A stretch of 64,000 bases of DNA from Gp1-AA122 sp036378535. Its GTDB lineage: Bacteria > Acidobacteriota > Terriglobia > Terriglobales > Acidobacteriaceae. Made by a program: the position numbers and the translations under genes. The notes beneath the pieces are model-generated. The model was given only the letters and a program-made list of their open reading frames with translations. It made no database searches and was not told the DNA's origin. Location of the stretch: positions 62,001 to 126,000 of the forward strand of contig DASUWH010000031.1 of the NCBI GenBank assembly GCA_036378535.1. The letters run 5' to 3'. Below are positions 8,364 through 17,331 of the stretch, piece after piece (positions within the stretch are counted from its first letter, which is position 1; the number at the start of each line of letters is the position of its first letter).

Positions 8364-9722
8364 TCAGCAGCGGACGAGATTGGGGCTGGAAAGACCGCGA
8401 GTCGCGTTACGCGTATCGACCACCAGCTTCGCTTCGCGCACGATGCGCGCGTAATCGTAATTGGAATGGTCGGTGACAATGAGCACGCAGTCGTACTGCG
8501 CGAAATTATCCAATTCCACCCGTTTCATCTGCAGATCGTATTTCCGGCCGCGCCCGATGAAGGGAAAGTAAGGATCGTGGTAGGAGACGGCCGCGCCTTC
8601 TTTCTGCAAGAGCTCAATAATGGTCAGCGCCGGCGATTCGCGCAGATCGTCGATATCCTTCTTATAGGCGACGCCTAAGACCAGCACCCGCGCGCCGTTC
8701 AATGCTTTCTTATGCCGGTTCAGGGCGTTGATGACGGCGGCAATCACGTGATAAGGCATGGCGACGTTTACCTCGCCTGCCAGTTCGATGAACTTCGTCC
8801 GGAAATCAAATTCCTTCGCCTTCCATGACAAGTAGAAGGGATCGACGGGGATGCAGTGGCCGCCCAGTCCAGGCCCGGGATAAAAGGGGTGGAAGCCGAA
8901 GGGCTTGGTGGCGGCGGCGTCGATGATCTCCCAGATGTCCAGGCCCATGCGCAGGCAGAGCAGTTTTAGTTCATTGACCAGCGCAATATTGACGCATCGA
9001 TAAATGTTTTCCAGCAGCTTGGTCATCTCGGCTGCGGCCGGTGAGGAGACTCGCACTACGCGGTTGAAGATCGACCCATATAAAGCCGCGGCGAGATCGG
9101 CAGCCTGGGCGTCCAACCCGCCTACTACCTTGGGGATATCGCTTCGAGCCACGCTGGTGTTGCCGGGATCCTCACGCTCCGGGGAAAAGGCAACGAAGAA
9201 CTCGTGGCCATGACTTTCGCTGCCGCGCGAGACTTTCAGGCCTGCCCGGTTGTTCTTTTCCAGGATAGGAATCAGAACTTCTTCGGTGGTGCCGGGATAG
9301 GTTGTGCTCTCCAGAATTACCAACTGCCCGGCGCGCAGATTGGGCGCGATGGCTTCGGCGGTGTTGGTGATGTAGCTGAGATCCGGCTCGTGATACTCGT
9401 TCAGGGGAGTCGGGACACAGATTATGACAGCATCCATCTCGGTGAGCCGCGAATAGTCGGCGGTGGCGGAGAAGCCGTGGGCGAGCGCGTCCTGGATTTC
9501 GGGCGTTTCGATGCGGTAAATGTAGGAGCCGCCCTGGTTCAGGGTGTCGACCTTGCGTCGATCGATATCAAAGCCGGTTACCGGGAACTTCTGTCCGATA
9601 TAGAGCAGGGCCAGAGGCAGGCCAACGTAACCCAGACCAATTACGGCCACCTTGGCTTGACGAGCCTCGATTTTCTCTTTCAGTTCGGCGGAGAGCACGG
9701 AAGGTATTGGTCGGGAAGTCAT
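8364..9722 (-). CDS. Nucleotide-sugar 6-dehydrogenase (UDP-GlcNAc/UDP-Glc dehydrogenase family)
   Basis: NAD-dependent four-electron oxidation of a UDP-sugar to the uronic acid, feeding surface polysaccharide synthesis. The N-terminal Rossmann motif is VAVIGLGYVGLPLALL, followed by GFDIDRRKV. The catalytic Cys is Cys290 in PGPGLGGHCIPVDPFY, and the C-terminal UDP-binding domain has GVAYKKDIDDLRESPAL. The GHCIPVDPFYL form and the 452-residue length fit the WbpA/WecC group (UDP-N-acetyl hexosamine dehydrogenases) better than plain UDP-glucose dehydrogenase, but the exact substrate is inference. No glycosyltransferase genes adjoin it. Confidence 0.92.
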   Translation of the reverse strand: MTSRPIPSVLSAELKEKIEARQAKVAVIGLGYVGLPLALLYIGQKFPVTGFDIDRRKVDTLNQGGSYIYRIETPEIQDALAHGFSATADYSRLTEMDAVIICVPTPLNEYHEPDLSYITNTAEAIAPNLRAGQLVILESTTYPGTTEEVLIPILEKNNRAGLKVSRGSESHGHEFFVAFSPEREDPGNTSVARSDIPKVVGGLDAQAADLAAALYGSIFNRVVRVSSPAAAEMTKLLENIYRCVNIALVNELKLLCLRMGLDIWEIIDAAATKPFGFHPFYPGPGLGGHCIPVDPFYLSWKAKEFDFRTKFIELAGEVNVAMPYHVIAAVINALNRHKKALNGARVLVLGVAYKKDIDDLRESPALTIIELLQKEGAAVSYHDPYFPFIGRGRKYDLQMKRVELDNFAQYDCVLIVTDHSNYDYARIVREAKLVVDTRNATRGLSSPNLVRC

Positions 9723-9953
9723 AAGAGATTTTCGCGGGGAACGGTCATTCTAGCATGGCCGCAAGGACACGCCCGGCATAGGCCTATGGTGATGGAGGCA
9801 GGTCGGAGACCACATGGAGTATTCCTAAGTTGCTGATAGGATATGGACTAGAACCCTCATGACGAGCACTGCCACCGCCTTTGTGAAGCAAGTTGCAGAC
9901 CGAGGGGGGTATTGTTCTTCAAACCCGGCGGAACCTGAGGAACTCGATCGCCC

Positions 9954-10532
9954 ATGACCAAAGTCCGGCTAATCCTCATCTTCCTGGTGCTGCTTGCGGC
10001 TTTTCTTTTGGGCGCCGGACGTCTGTTGGTGATCGACCGTCCGGAGCACGCCGACGCAATCGTCGTGCTCGCGGGAGAAACCCAGTTACGGCCGCAAAAG
10101 GGCCTGCAAATGTTGCGCGGAGGCTATGGGCCCCGGCTTATTCTTGACGTTTCGACCCAGGAGCAGGTATTCAATTCGACCTTACCGGAACTAGCACAGC
10201 GCTGGATCAACTCGCTTCCGCAGGGGCAACAGATTTCGGTTTGCCCGATTTCGGGACTGTCGACGGGCGAAGAATCCAAGGAAGCGGCGCAGTGCCTCCG
10301 GCGCGTCGATTCGAAAGCGCATAATATTTTGATCGTGACCTCCGATTTTCATACCCGGCGGGCGCTGAGCACGTTCGAGCATGAATTGCCGGGATTTCAC
10401 TTCAGCATAACGGCCAGCTACAACCCCACCAGCTTTGGCTTTGCGTGGTGGCGGCACCGGGAATGGGCGAAAACAACATTCTACGAATGGGTGCGGCTGC
10501 TGTGGTGGGAAGCGGTCGACCGCTGGCGGTAA
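9954..10532 (+). CDS. DUF218 (YdcF/ElyC-like) membrane-anchored protein
   Basis: A 192-residue protein with an N-terminal membrane helix (about 5-25) and a DUF218 domain: HADAIVVLAG at the start of the fold and ILIVTSDFHTRRAL near residue 125. Relatives include SanA, ElyC and YdcF, which are linked to envelope maintenance and polysaccharide precursor metabolism. The domain is less conserved between these two segments (QISVCPISGLSTGEESKEAA). It converges on uvrC with only 2 bases between the stops. Confidence 0.8.
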   Translation: MTKVRLILIFLVLLAAFLLGAGRLLVIDRPEHADAIVVLAGETQLRPQKGLQMLRGGYGPRLILDVSTQEQVFNSTLPELAQRWINSLPQGQQISVCPISGLSTGEESKEAAQCLRRVDSKAHNILIVTSDFHTRRALSTFEHELPGFHFSITASYNPTSFGFAWWRHREWAKTTFYEWVRLLWWEAVDRWR

Positions 10533-10534
10533 GT

Positions 10535-12391
10535 CTATTTTCTGAAGTGATTCAGAATGGCCTCGGCCTGGGTGCGGTTCACCACCGCGGACAAGGCGGC
10601 CGCGTCAGCCTGCTTCACTGCCTGCAAACTTCCAAAATGTTCCAGTAGTCGCCGGGTAGTGTTCTGGCCCACGCCGGGGATATCCAGCAGTTCCGTGCGG
10701 CGGTCACGCATTTGACGGCGTTTGCGGTGGAAGGTGACTGCGAAGCGGTGGGCCTCGTCGCGGATCAGTTGTACCAGGTGAAGCACGGGAGAATGGTGGT
10801 CGAGCACCACCGGCTCATCTTCCTGGCCGTAGACGAAGATGATTTCTTCGCGCTTGGCGATCGCAGCCAGCGGTTGATTGATGATTTCCAGCGAATCCAG
10901 GGCTTGGGCTGCGGCATGTAGTTGACCGAGGCCGCCGTCGATCAGAATCAGGCTGGGCATCGCTTTCTTTTCATCCTGAATACGCTTGTAACGGCGGTTC
11001 ACCACCTCGCGCATGGCGGCGAAGTCGTCCACGCCTTCTACACTCTTGATGATGAATTTGCGGTAGTCGGACTTTTTCATCTGGCCATCCTCCCAGACGA
11101 CCATGGAAGCGACAGTTTCCGCGCCTTGAATGTGCGAAATATCAAAACACTCGATGCGCCTGGGCAAATCGGGTAAACCTAGCGCGTCTTGCAGGGCCTC
11201 TTGAATGGCGCGCTGGTTGGGCTTCATGACGCGGAAGCGCTGGTCATACGACTGCTTGGCATTGTTGCCGGCGAGATCGATGAGCGATCGCTTCTCACCG
11301 CGTTGGGGCACGTTGAGATGAACTCGCGAGGCACGGCCGCCTTGAGCGGAGATCTGTTCCGAGAGCAGCTCTTCCAGCATTTCGCGATCTTCGAAATCAA
11401 CCGGAATGTACACGTCGCGCGGAACGTACGGCTGACCGATGTAAACCTGTTTCAGCAACGCTGAGAAGAATTCGCCGGGATCAAAATGGTCATTCGAGGA
11501 AGTCGATTCGCCAGCCTTGAAGGCGAATTCCGGCAGGTCTTCCCAGAAGAACTCGCGCCTGTCGAGAATTTTGCCGCCACGCATGTGAAACAGGTTCACA
11601 GCCAGCATGTGATTTTCGAAGTGGAAACCGAATACATCGGCGTCGTCGCCTTCGGTGGAGGCGATGCGCTGCTTTTCCTGGAGCTGCTCAACGGTGGAAA
11701 TCAGGTCGCGATACTTGGCGGCACGCTCGTATTCCTGATCCTCGGCTGCCCGCTGCATGCGCTCATGAAGCGAGCGGGACAGATCGGTCTGGCGTCCTTC
11801 GAGAAACAGCTTTACGTCGCGCACAGCTTCCATGTAGACATCGGCGGTGGTGAGGCCGGCGACGCATGGTCCCAGGCAGCGGCGAATGTAGAACTGTAGG
11901 CAGGGGCGCGGGTGTGTACGAGTCAGGTCAACCTGGCAGGAGGGGATCAAGAAGTGGCGGTGAATCAGATCGACGATGCGATAGGCGAGGTTGGCCGGGA
12001 AGTACGGGCCGTAGTAGGCGCTGCCGTCTTTCCGGAGGCGCCGGGTCACGTACACGCGCGGGTAGGCCTCGCTCAAGGTCAGTTTCACGTAGGGGTAAGT
12101 TTTGTCATCGCGCAGGAGGATGTTGAACCGGGGCTTCTTCTGCTTGATGAGATTGTTCTCGAGGGCTAAGGCCTCTTTATTGTTGGCGACTACGATGTAG
12201 TCGACATCAACCGCTTCGCGAACCAGGGTGCCGGTTTTGGCGTCGGCGACCCGGCCTTCGTGAAAGTAGGAACTGACGCGGCTGCGCAGGTTCTTGGCTT
12301 TGCCAACATAAATGACCTGGCCCTCGGAGTTCTTGTACAGGTACACTCCGGGCGCGGTCGGGATAGTTCGGATTTTGGCTGCCAGGTCCAT
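10535..12391 (-). CDS. uvrC: Excinuclease ABC subunit C
   Basis: Nuclease of nucleotide excision repair that makes both incisions around the lesion in a UvrB-DNA complex. The 618 residues contain an N-terminal GIY-YIG domain (PGVYLYKNSEGQVIYVGKAK, residues 14-33), a UVR motif near residues 205-240, an RNase H-like endonuclease domain (CFDISHIQGAETVASMVVWE) and C-terminal helix-hairpin-helix elements (LLDIPGVGQNTTRRLLEHFG). Length and order are typical. It stands alone with no uvrA or uvrB nearby. Confidence 0.97.
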   Translation of the reverse strand: MDLAAKIRTIPTAPGVYLYKNSEGQVIYVGKAKNLRSRVSSYFHEGRVADAKTGTLVREAVDVDYIVVANNKEALALENNLIKQKKPRFNILLRDDKTYPYVKLTLSEAYPRVYVTRRLRKDGSAYYGPYFPANLAYRIVDLIHRHFLIPSCQVDLTRTHPRPCLQFYIRRCLGPCVAGLTTADVYMEAVRDVKLFLEGRQTDLSRSLHERMQRAAEDQEYERAAKYRDLISTVEQLQEKQRIASTEGDDADVFGFHFENHMLAVNLFHMRGGKILDRREFFWEDLPEFAFKAGESTSSNDHFDPGEFFSALLKQVYIGQPYVPRDVYIPVDFEDREMLEELLSEQISAQGGRASRVHLNVPQRGEKRSLIDLAGNNAKQSYDQRFRVMKPNQRAIQEALQDALGLPDLPRRIECFDISHIQGAETVASMVVWEDGQMKKSDYRKFIIKSVEGVDDFAAMREVVNRRYKRIQDEKKAMPSLILIDGGLGQLHAAAQALDSLEIINQPLAAIAKREEIIFVYGQEDEPVVLDHHSPVLHLVQLIRDEAHRFAVTFHRKRRQMRDRRTELLDIPGVGQNTTRRLLEHFGSLQAVKQADAAALSAVVNRTQAEAILNHFRK

Positions 12392-12458
12392 GAAACCGCG
12401 TTATTCTCATTGTAGTAGACGTCCTGTAAGTAGGCTGCGAAGCATGCGGAGGGGAGCG

Positions 12459-12725
12459 GTGACCGATATCTCGCCGGAAGGAACGGTATGGTGGTGTCCG
12501 CACTGTGGGCGCATTGCTGCCGACAAGCAGGGGCACATGGCGGCTCTGGGTTGGTCGAAAGAATGTACCCAGAATGCGGTGCTAGTCCATGAGAGCAGCA
12601 TGAAGCAGGATGAATCGGGACGCGTGGTGCAGGCCGAACCGGTGGAGAAGTCAGCTCAGGCCAATTTTGCAGGCCAGGCTGAGGTCAGAGTGACGTCTAA
12701 TAAGGGGCCTTCGCGCGCGAACTAA
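12459..12725 (+). CDS. Small protein with a zinc-knuckle-like CxxC motif
   Basis: An 88-residue frame that begins (as read from GTG) MTDISPEGTVWWCPHCGRIA. The pair in WCPHC, with a later Cys in WSKECTQNA and nearby His residues, suggests a small metal-binding knuckle. The C-terminal half is polar and of low complexity. I chose GTG at 12459 because GGAGGGG precedes it by about 5 bases. ATG at 12444 is in frame but has no ribosome site, and longer extension would run antisense into uvrC. Function unknown. Confidence 0.55.
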   Translation: MTDISPEGTVWWCPHCGRIAADKQGHMAALGWSKECTQNAVLVHESSMKQDESGRVVQAEPVEKSAQANFAGQAEVRVTSNKGPSRAN

Positions 12726-12908
12726 CCCCCGGATGCGTGCGCATACCGGCGAAGTGATTTCCAACCCGCGACCGACCTTACGCACCGTATAAAATTTCCA
12801 TTCTTTAGCCGCGATTGCCAGCCTGGAGCGAGAGGAGTTGTACCGGTTCCTCCCGGTAACGTCCGCAAGTCACTCATGGTACATGGCTTAGAGTACTGTT
12901 CCGGGGTC

Positions 12909-12932
12909 GAGCAATTGGCATCCCCATTGCTC
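12909..12932 (+). promoter_or_regulatory. Hairpin in the leader of the OmpA-like gene
   Basis: GAGCAAT (12909-12915) and ATTGCTC (12926-12932) form a 7-bp stem with a 10-base loop, about 85 bases before the start codon. A TATAAA at 12789-12794 could be a -10 box, which would give an untranslated leader of more than 200 bases. No known riboswitch was recognised. Confidence 0.3.
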
Positions 12933-13015
12933 AGGTACAGAGCGGGACAACGTAAGTAGATCCCAGGGACTCAAAGATATAGCATTTTAAAGAAGGATAA
13001 GGAGCCCGTTCCAAC

Positions 13016-13753
13016 ATGAACCGCACTTCGCTAGTCTCCCTTCTGGCCCTCGGTATGCTGGCTTCGGTAGGCTGTGCCACGAAGAACTATACCCGCCAGC
13101 AGACCACCCCGCTTATCAACAAGACCAACGAACTGGATGACCTGACCGCCAGGAATACGCGCGACATCAAGGATGTTGACCAGCGCGCGCAAGACGGAAT
13201 TCAGAAGGCCCAGTCAGCTGCCGACGCAGCCAACCAGAAGGCTCTGTCAGCCGGACAGTCGGCTGACCAAGCCCAGAACCTGGCCACCAGCGCCGTCAAC
13301 CGGGTAACCAGCCTGTCAAACACTGTTGCCAACCTGGACAACTACCGCCCGGTCGCTGAGACCTCGGTACTGTTTGGATTCGATAAGGACAACCTCACCA
13401 AGAAGGACAGGGACGCTCTGGACGACTTGGCCAAGGATATTCCTAACACCAAGGGTTACATCATCACCGTAGAAGGCGGTACAGATTCCGTCGGGAGCTC
13501 GGAATACAACTACGACCTGAGCCAGCGCCGCGCTGACTCCGTGATCCAGTATCTGGCTTCCAAGTACAACGTTCCGGCGCACAAGATCTATCTGATCGGG
13601 CTGGGCAAGGACAAGCCGGTGGACAGCAACAAGACTTCCTCCGGCCGCGCTAAGAATCGCCGCGTGGACATCAAGTTGATGACGAACACCAGCGGCCAGG
13701 CGCCAAACCAGAGCCCATCGGCAGGCGCGACACCGCCTCCCGGACAGAACTAA
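13016..13753 (+). CDS. OmpA-family peptidoglycan-binding lipoprotein
   Basis: Outer-membrane lipoprotein of 245 residues. The signal peptide ends in the lipobox ASVGC (Cys20). A heptad-like Ala/Gln-rich coiled coil covers about 25-105, followed by an OmpA C-terminal domain (about 115-225): TSVLFGFDKDNLT, then NYDLSQRRADSVIQYL and GRAKNRRVDI, the residues that normally contact diaminopimelate. The tail is Pro/Gly-rich and disordered. The ribosome site AAGGATAAGGAG precedes ATG. It is monocistronic with its own terminator, and distinct from the Pal protein of the Tol cluster. The likely role is tethering the outer membrane to the wall. Confidence 0.9.
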   Translation: MNRTSLVSLLALGMLASVGCATKNYTRQQTTPLINKTNELDDLTARNTRDIKDVDQRAQDGIQKAQSAADAANQKALSAGQSADQAQNLATSAVNRVTSLSNTVANLDNYRPVAETSVLFGFDKDNLTKKDRDALDDLAKDIPNTKGYIITVEGGTDSVGSSEYNYDLSQRRADSVIQYLASKYNVPAHKIYLIGLGKDKPVDSNKTSSGRAKNRRVDIKLMTNTSGQAPNQSPSAGATPPPGQN

Positions 13754-13788
13754 GTTTTGCCCTCCTCCCCGGAGGACTTTCGCCAACC

Positions 13789-13822
13789 AGGCCACTCACC
13801 CCCATGAGCGGCCTGTTTTTTT
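13789..13822 (+). terminator. Rho-independent terminator of the OmpA-like gene
   Basis: A 10-bp stem with one mismatch (AGGCCACTCA with TGAGCGGCCT) encloses a short C-rich loop and is followed by a run of seven T. It lies about 35 bases after the stop codon. Confidence 0.85.
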
Positions 13823-13823
13823 C

Positions 13824-14852
13824 TCACGGACGAGAGAAACCCGACAGCACAGCGCGTCCGCAAGGGGTGCCCGCAAAGGTTCCCTGACATGGGCTTACCA
13901 TGAGACCGGAGGCCAGATCCCGGATCGGCAACTCCAGACCAACAAGGCCATGCTGGAAATCGAAGCTGACACGCCTGAACTGGGCGGCGGACACGCCCAA
14001 CATCCCCTGGAACGTGCAACACTGTCCAGCTGAGGCGAGTACAGCCGTGCTCTTGTTCAATGCCTTTTTCCCGACCTTCAGATTTGTTACCTGGACTTCA
14101 GTGGCGGTCATGTCACCCGCAACATTGGAAAGTGGTATTTCATTGCTGCCCTGGAGGCTCACGCTTGAACCGGGCATCTCGTCTCGAAAAAGAACCAACT
14201 CTGAGGTGCCGGTATCGACGGCAAGGTCCAGAGTGGCGCCGTTAACCTCAGTTTTCACTACCACGAAGGGATTAGCCCGCAGCATGGGCACGGGGGATGA
14301 AGCCCGGATGTCACCAAAGCTGATCTTTCTGGATTCGTAATCAATTTCAAAATTGTCGGGTTCGATCGCGTCCAGGCCGATGATGGCATCGATACGAACT
14401 CCGACCTGCGCCTGCATCAGGGAGAGGTTTGCGATGGCCACAGTCAGAGACTCGCGGTGGATCGGACCGAGGTCGAGAGACTGCAAGATCGCGTAGTAGG
14501 CGGGCACGGCGCCGCCCACGATTTTCAGATTCGAGTGCGGGCCGGCAATGGATTTCAGACCAAGTTCGTGGACGAGAGCCTCGTCGACCACGGTCGGATT
14601 CGCGCCCGTGTCGATCAGCAGATTCCGATTCTGCAGGTCTCCGAGGCTCCCGGTCGTGATGATCAGGTGATCACGGTAAAGACGGAACGGGAGTTTCTGC
14701 ACACCCCTCGAATGTTTTGCTACTGCACCCGGCGCAAGAAACACGATCAGCGTTAAACATAAACAGAGAGTTCTGTTGCCCACGACACACCCCACATGAC
14801 TTCTGCCAGGCGCATGGACGTAGCTGCACGCCCGAGGTGTGATGGATTGCAA
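13824..14852 (-). CDS. Secreted protein with two retropepsin-like aspartyl protease folds
   Basis: A 342-residue exported protein. After an N-terminal hydrophobic segment (CLCLTLIVFLAPGAVA) come two domains, each with an Asp-Thr-Gly motif: LLIDTGANPTVVD (about residue 80) and LAVDTGTSELVLF (about residue 210). Retropepsin-like proteases normally work as dimers of one such fold, so tandem motifs in one chain could form an internal pseudo-dimer. Similar gag-asp/TIGR02281-type proteins occur widely in bacteria with unknown substrates. The first residues before the hydrophobic stretch may not be translated; the true start could be nearer residue 27. Divergent from the ToxR-like regulator. Confidence 0.75.
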   Translation of the reverse strand: MQSITPRACSYVHAPGRSHVGCVVGNRTLCLCLTLIVFLAPGAVAKHSRGVQKLPFRLYRDHLIITTGSLGDLQNRNLLIDTGANPTVVDEALVHELGLKSIAGPHSNLKIVGGAVPAYYAILQSLDLGPIHRESLTVAIANLSLMQAQVGVRIDAIIGLDAIEPDNFEIDYESRKISFGDIRASSPVPMLRANPFVVVKTEVNGATLDLAVDTGTSELVLFRDEMPGSSVSLQGSNEIPLSNVAGDMTATEVQVTNLKVGKKALNKSTAVLASAGQCCTFQGMLGVSAAQFRRVSFDFQHGLVGLELPIRDLASGLMVSPCQGTFAGTPCGRAVLSGFSRP

Positions 14853-14959
14853 GTGGAATCCATGTGGCCTGCTAAGGCATTGCTGAGGTTCTGTCGCGCA
14901 CGGTTTGTGTTCTCGCGAAAAAGATATGGAACAAAAGGGTCAGCTAGCCGTCCAAGAGA

Positions 14960-15859
14960 GTGAATATGGGCGGCCAGTCTCGCGCCGGGTTCCGTTTTGG
15001 ACAATACGAAGTGGATGTGCGCGCACATGAGTTGCGCAAGAATGGAACCAGGCTTCGCCTGCAGGAGCAGCCTTTCCAGGTACTGCTTGCGCTGTTGGAA
15101 GCGCCGGGAGAAATCGTTACCCGCGAGCAGCTGCGGCAGCGGCTGTGGCCCGAAGGCACGTTCGTCGAGTTCGATCACGCGCTGAATACAGCCGTGAAGA
15201 AGATTCGCGCAGCCCTGTGCGACAACGCCTGCATACCACGTTACGTGGAAACCATTCCGCGGCACGGATATCGGTTTGTCAGTGAACTAAACACCTTCGA
15301 CACGGCAAGTAAACAGACGGCAGGGCCAGAGGATGTTGTGGGAAAGATTCCTGCGCTGCGAAACCATGTGCGCCGTATCGCTCCCGCAACCGTGCTGGGT
15401 TCAGCAATTCTGTTATTGCTTTTTGCAGGCTGGCGAATGTCTCCATTGCATACCGGAGACGATATAGTTGTGGCGGTGTTGCCATTCAGTGACATGAATG
15501 CGGGGTCGAGCCATGATTCGCTGAGCACGGAGCTGCCCCGGGTCCTGGGAGAGCAACTGCAGCGTACCCGTTCGAAGCACGTGGTGGTGAGCGCGCATCG
15601 AGACAAGGACGATCTCGGGGATCATGCCGCCAACGCAACCACCGGGAAAGTCGATTATGTTCTGCAGGGTGGAGTGGTTGAGGACGACCGACGCGTTCAC
15701 GTTGCGGTTCAACTGATTCGCATCCATGATCAAAGTTATGTCTGGTCGGAAAACTTCGAGGGGAAACTGAATGAGGCGGGTACGGAGACGAAGCTGGCCT
15801 CCGACATCGTTCGCCGCCTGCAGCCGACGCTCGACCTGTTAAGTGAGAGCTCGCGTTAA
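14960..15859 (+). CDS. ToxR/CadC-like membrane-bound transcriptional regulator
   Basis: A 299-residue one-component regulator. The N-terminal winged helix of OmpR/PhoB type (about 10-110) shows FGQYEVDVRAHELRKNG, REQLRQRLWPEGTFVEFDH and YVETIPRHGYRFV. One membrane helix (about 138-156) follows, then a periplasmic TolB/FlgO-like domain beginning VAVLPFSDMN. This arrangement, without a receiver domain, is especially frequent in acidobacteria. The start is GTG at 14960, with ATG at 14966 as an alternative. The TPR protein gene starts 10 bases after its stop, so the two are likely co-transcribed. Targets and signal unknown. Confidence 0.88.
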   Translation: MNMGGQSRAGFRFGQYEVDVRAHELRKNGTRLRLQEQPFQVLLALLEAPGEIVTREQLRQRLWPEGTFVEFDHALNTAVKKIRAALCDNACIPRYVETIPRHGYRFVSELNTFDTASKQTAGPEDVVGKIPALRNHVRRIAPATVLGSAILLLLFAGWRMSPLHTGDDIVVAVLPFSDMNAGSSHDSLSTELPRVLGEQLQRTRSKHVVVSAHRDKDDLGDHAANATTGKVDYVLQGGVVEDDRRVHVAVQLIRIHDQSYVWSENFEGKLNEAGTETKLASDIVRRLQPTLDLLSESSR

Positions 15860-15869
15860 AATAGAACAC

Positions 15870-16472
15870 ATGAAGATAGCTGTAATTGCCCTGATGCTGT
15901 GTCTGAGCATGGGGGCCGCCGCGCAGAACCAGCCATCGAAGTCCAAAGACACCGGCCAAAACCAGACCGTGCCGGAGAACGATGCGCCCCCGCACTCGGA
16001 CGATGATGCCTCAACTCCGGACCCGCATTTTCCTTCCGGTGAAGTCTCCAGCACCAAAGATACGGGCGTGGATATAAGCCCACCTAAGGACGATGCTGCC
16101 AAGCATCCTTACAGCAAGGCAGCGGTGGAAGAGGATGAAGGCGGTGATGCGGGCAATGGAGGTGCGGACGTGCAGGAATTTCATCCCTGGGATCCGCATC
16201 GGGCTATCAAAGACATCGAAGTGGGCGATTTTTACTTGAAGCGCAAGAATTACCGGGCGGCTGAGGATCGCTATCGCGAGGCGCTGGTGTACAAGCCCGG
16301 CGACGCCATGGCGCAACTGCGGCTGGGGCAGACCCTGGAAAAGCTAGGCGAACTCGACGAGGCGCGGCAGAGTTATGAGGGATATTTGAAAATTCTGCCC
16401 GAGGGCCCGCTGGCCAAGGAAGCTCATGAGGGATTGCAGCGGCTTAGCAGAGCGCAGTCGCAAAGCAAGTAG
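15870..16472 (+). CDS. Exported TPR-repeat protein
   Basis: A 200-residue secreted protein: signal peptide MKIAVIALMLCLSMGAAAQ, a long polar, Asp/Pro-rich disordered stretch to about residue 100, then two TPR units (about 110-190; DFYLKRKNYRAAEDRYREAL and LGELDEARQSYEGYLKILPE). ATG at 15870 starts directly at the signal peptide; the upstream in-frame start at 15843 overlaps the regulator gene and adds nine residues. It probably acts as a protein-protein scaffold in the periplasm; partners unknown. Confidence 0.8.
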   Translation: MKIAVIALMLCLSMGAAAQNQPSKSKDTGQNQTVPENDAPPHSDDDASTPDPHFPSGEVSSTKDTGVDISPPKDDAAKHPYSKAAVEEDEGGDAGNGGADVQEFHPWDPHRAIKDIEVGDFYLKRKNYRAAEDRYREALVYKPGDAMAQLRLGQTLEKLGELDEARQSYEGYLKILPEGPLAKEAHEGLQRLSRAQSQSK

Positions 16473-16524
16473 TCGAGGCGAGAATTGCACTGAGATCGTG
16501 CTGCAGGCTCAAGACCGAGATGCC

Positions 16525-16622
16525 TCGCTTTGCTCGTGATGACAAGGAAGTGACGAGAGAAACGCAAGGTCCCCCTCGGCTCCGCTCGGGGCAGGCTCTC
16601 GACTGCGCTCGGGATGACAGAG
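16525..16622. repeat. R1 repeat, copy c (two partial units)
   Basis: GCAAGGTCCCCCTCGGCTCC is followed by GGGGCAGG and a second unit ending GGGATGACAG. A decayed unit (TGCCTCGCTTTGCTCGTGAT) sits just upstream. It lies between two convergent genes. Confidence 0.75.
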
Positions 16623-16664
16623 GATTGGGGACGGGTGCAAAGAAGCCCCGCCCGTGGTAAGTCT

Positions 16665-17279
16665 TTACTTCTCCACGTTCAGGAACTCTCCCGTCGACGC
16701 GTCTACCGCAACCTTCAGTTTGGCGCTTTCGCGGTCGGTGCCGTAGATCACGTGCCAGATCAGCATGTTTTCGCTGCCTCTCCAATCGGCGATGTAAAGA
16801 ATCGGCAGATCGGGATTCTTGGCGAGCACCTTGTCCCCGCCGTGTTTCTGGGCTTCCTCGAAGGCCTTATCGGAATCCACCTTCATGAAGGCCAGCTCAA
16901 AGATTTGCGTATTGGAATTGTTGGGGCTGTAGGAATCTTCGCTTCCGGGCGAGACCCCGCGGGAAGGCGCGTCGGAAGAATCCGTGCCAGACCACACGAA
17001 CGGCTTGACCGATCCTCGTGAGGGAGAGGCGAAGGACGCACGCCAGATAGCGGATTTGCCGTCGCGGCCGTTGGAATCCTTGTTGGGTTGCGATTCCAGG
17101 CGGAAAGGCTTGGCATCACCTGCCCAGCCGTGAGCCTGGATATACATCTTTTGAAAGGCGCTGCGGCCGGTCAGGACCTCGGGTTCCTTGGGCTTGGGCG
17201 GCTCGGCGGGCTTAGTCGGTTCTGACGAGCAGCCGGCGAGGAATACCAAAGCCACGAACATGGCGAAAAGTTTGTTCAT
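16665..17279 (-). CDS. Lipoprotein of unknown function
   Basis: A 204-residue predicted lipoprotein. The signal peptide has the lipobox FLAGC (Cys17), followed by a Pro/Lys/Glu-rich linker (residues 20-36). The mature domain is rich in Ser and Asp with a conserved-looking end (WHVIYGTDRESAKLKVAVDA) that resembles a PepSY-like beta-hairpin: it ends STGEFLNVEK, similar to the VDASTGE pattern of PepSY repeats. I do not recognise a defined family. It is divergent from the DinB-like gene. Confidence 0.75.
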   Translation of the reverse strand: MNKLFAMFVALVFLAGCSSEPTKPAEPPKPKEPEVLTGRSAFQKMYIQAHGWAGDAKPFRLESQPNKDSNGRDGKSAIWRASFASPSRGSVKPFVWSGTDSSDAPSRGVSPGSEDSYSPNNSNTQIFELAFMKVDSDKAFEEAQKHGGDKVLAKNPDLPILYIADWRGSENMLIWHVIYGTDRESAKLKVAVDASTGEFLNVEK

Positions 17280-17331
17280 GATGGCCTTCCTAAATTTTGA
17301 ATCGCTTGGGACAAGTTCTTCATTTTAATGG

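Noticed and set aside
12312..12458. N-terminal extension of the CxxC protein
   Set aside because: It would be antisense to the start of uvrC; the ribosome site GGAGGGG supports GTG at 12459.
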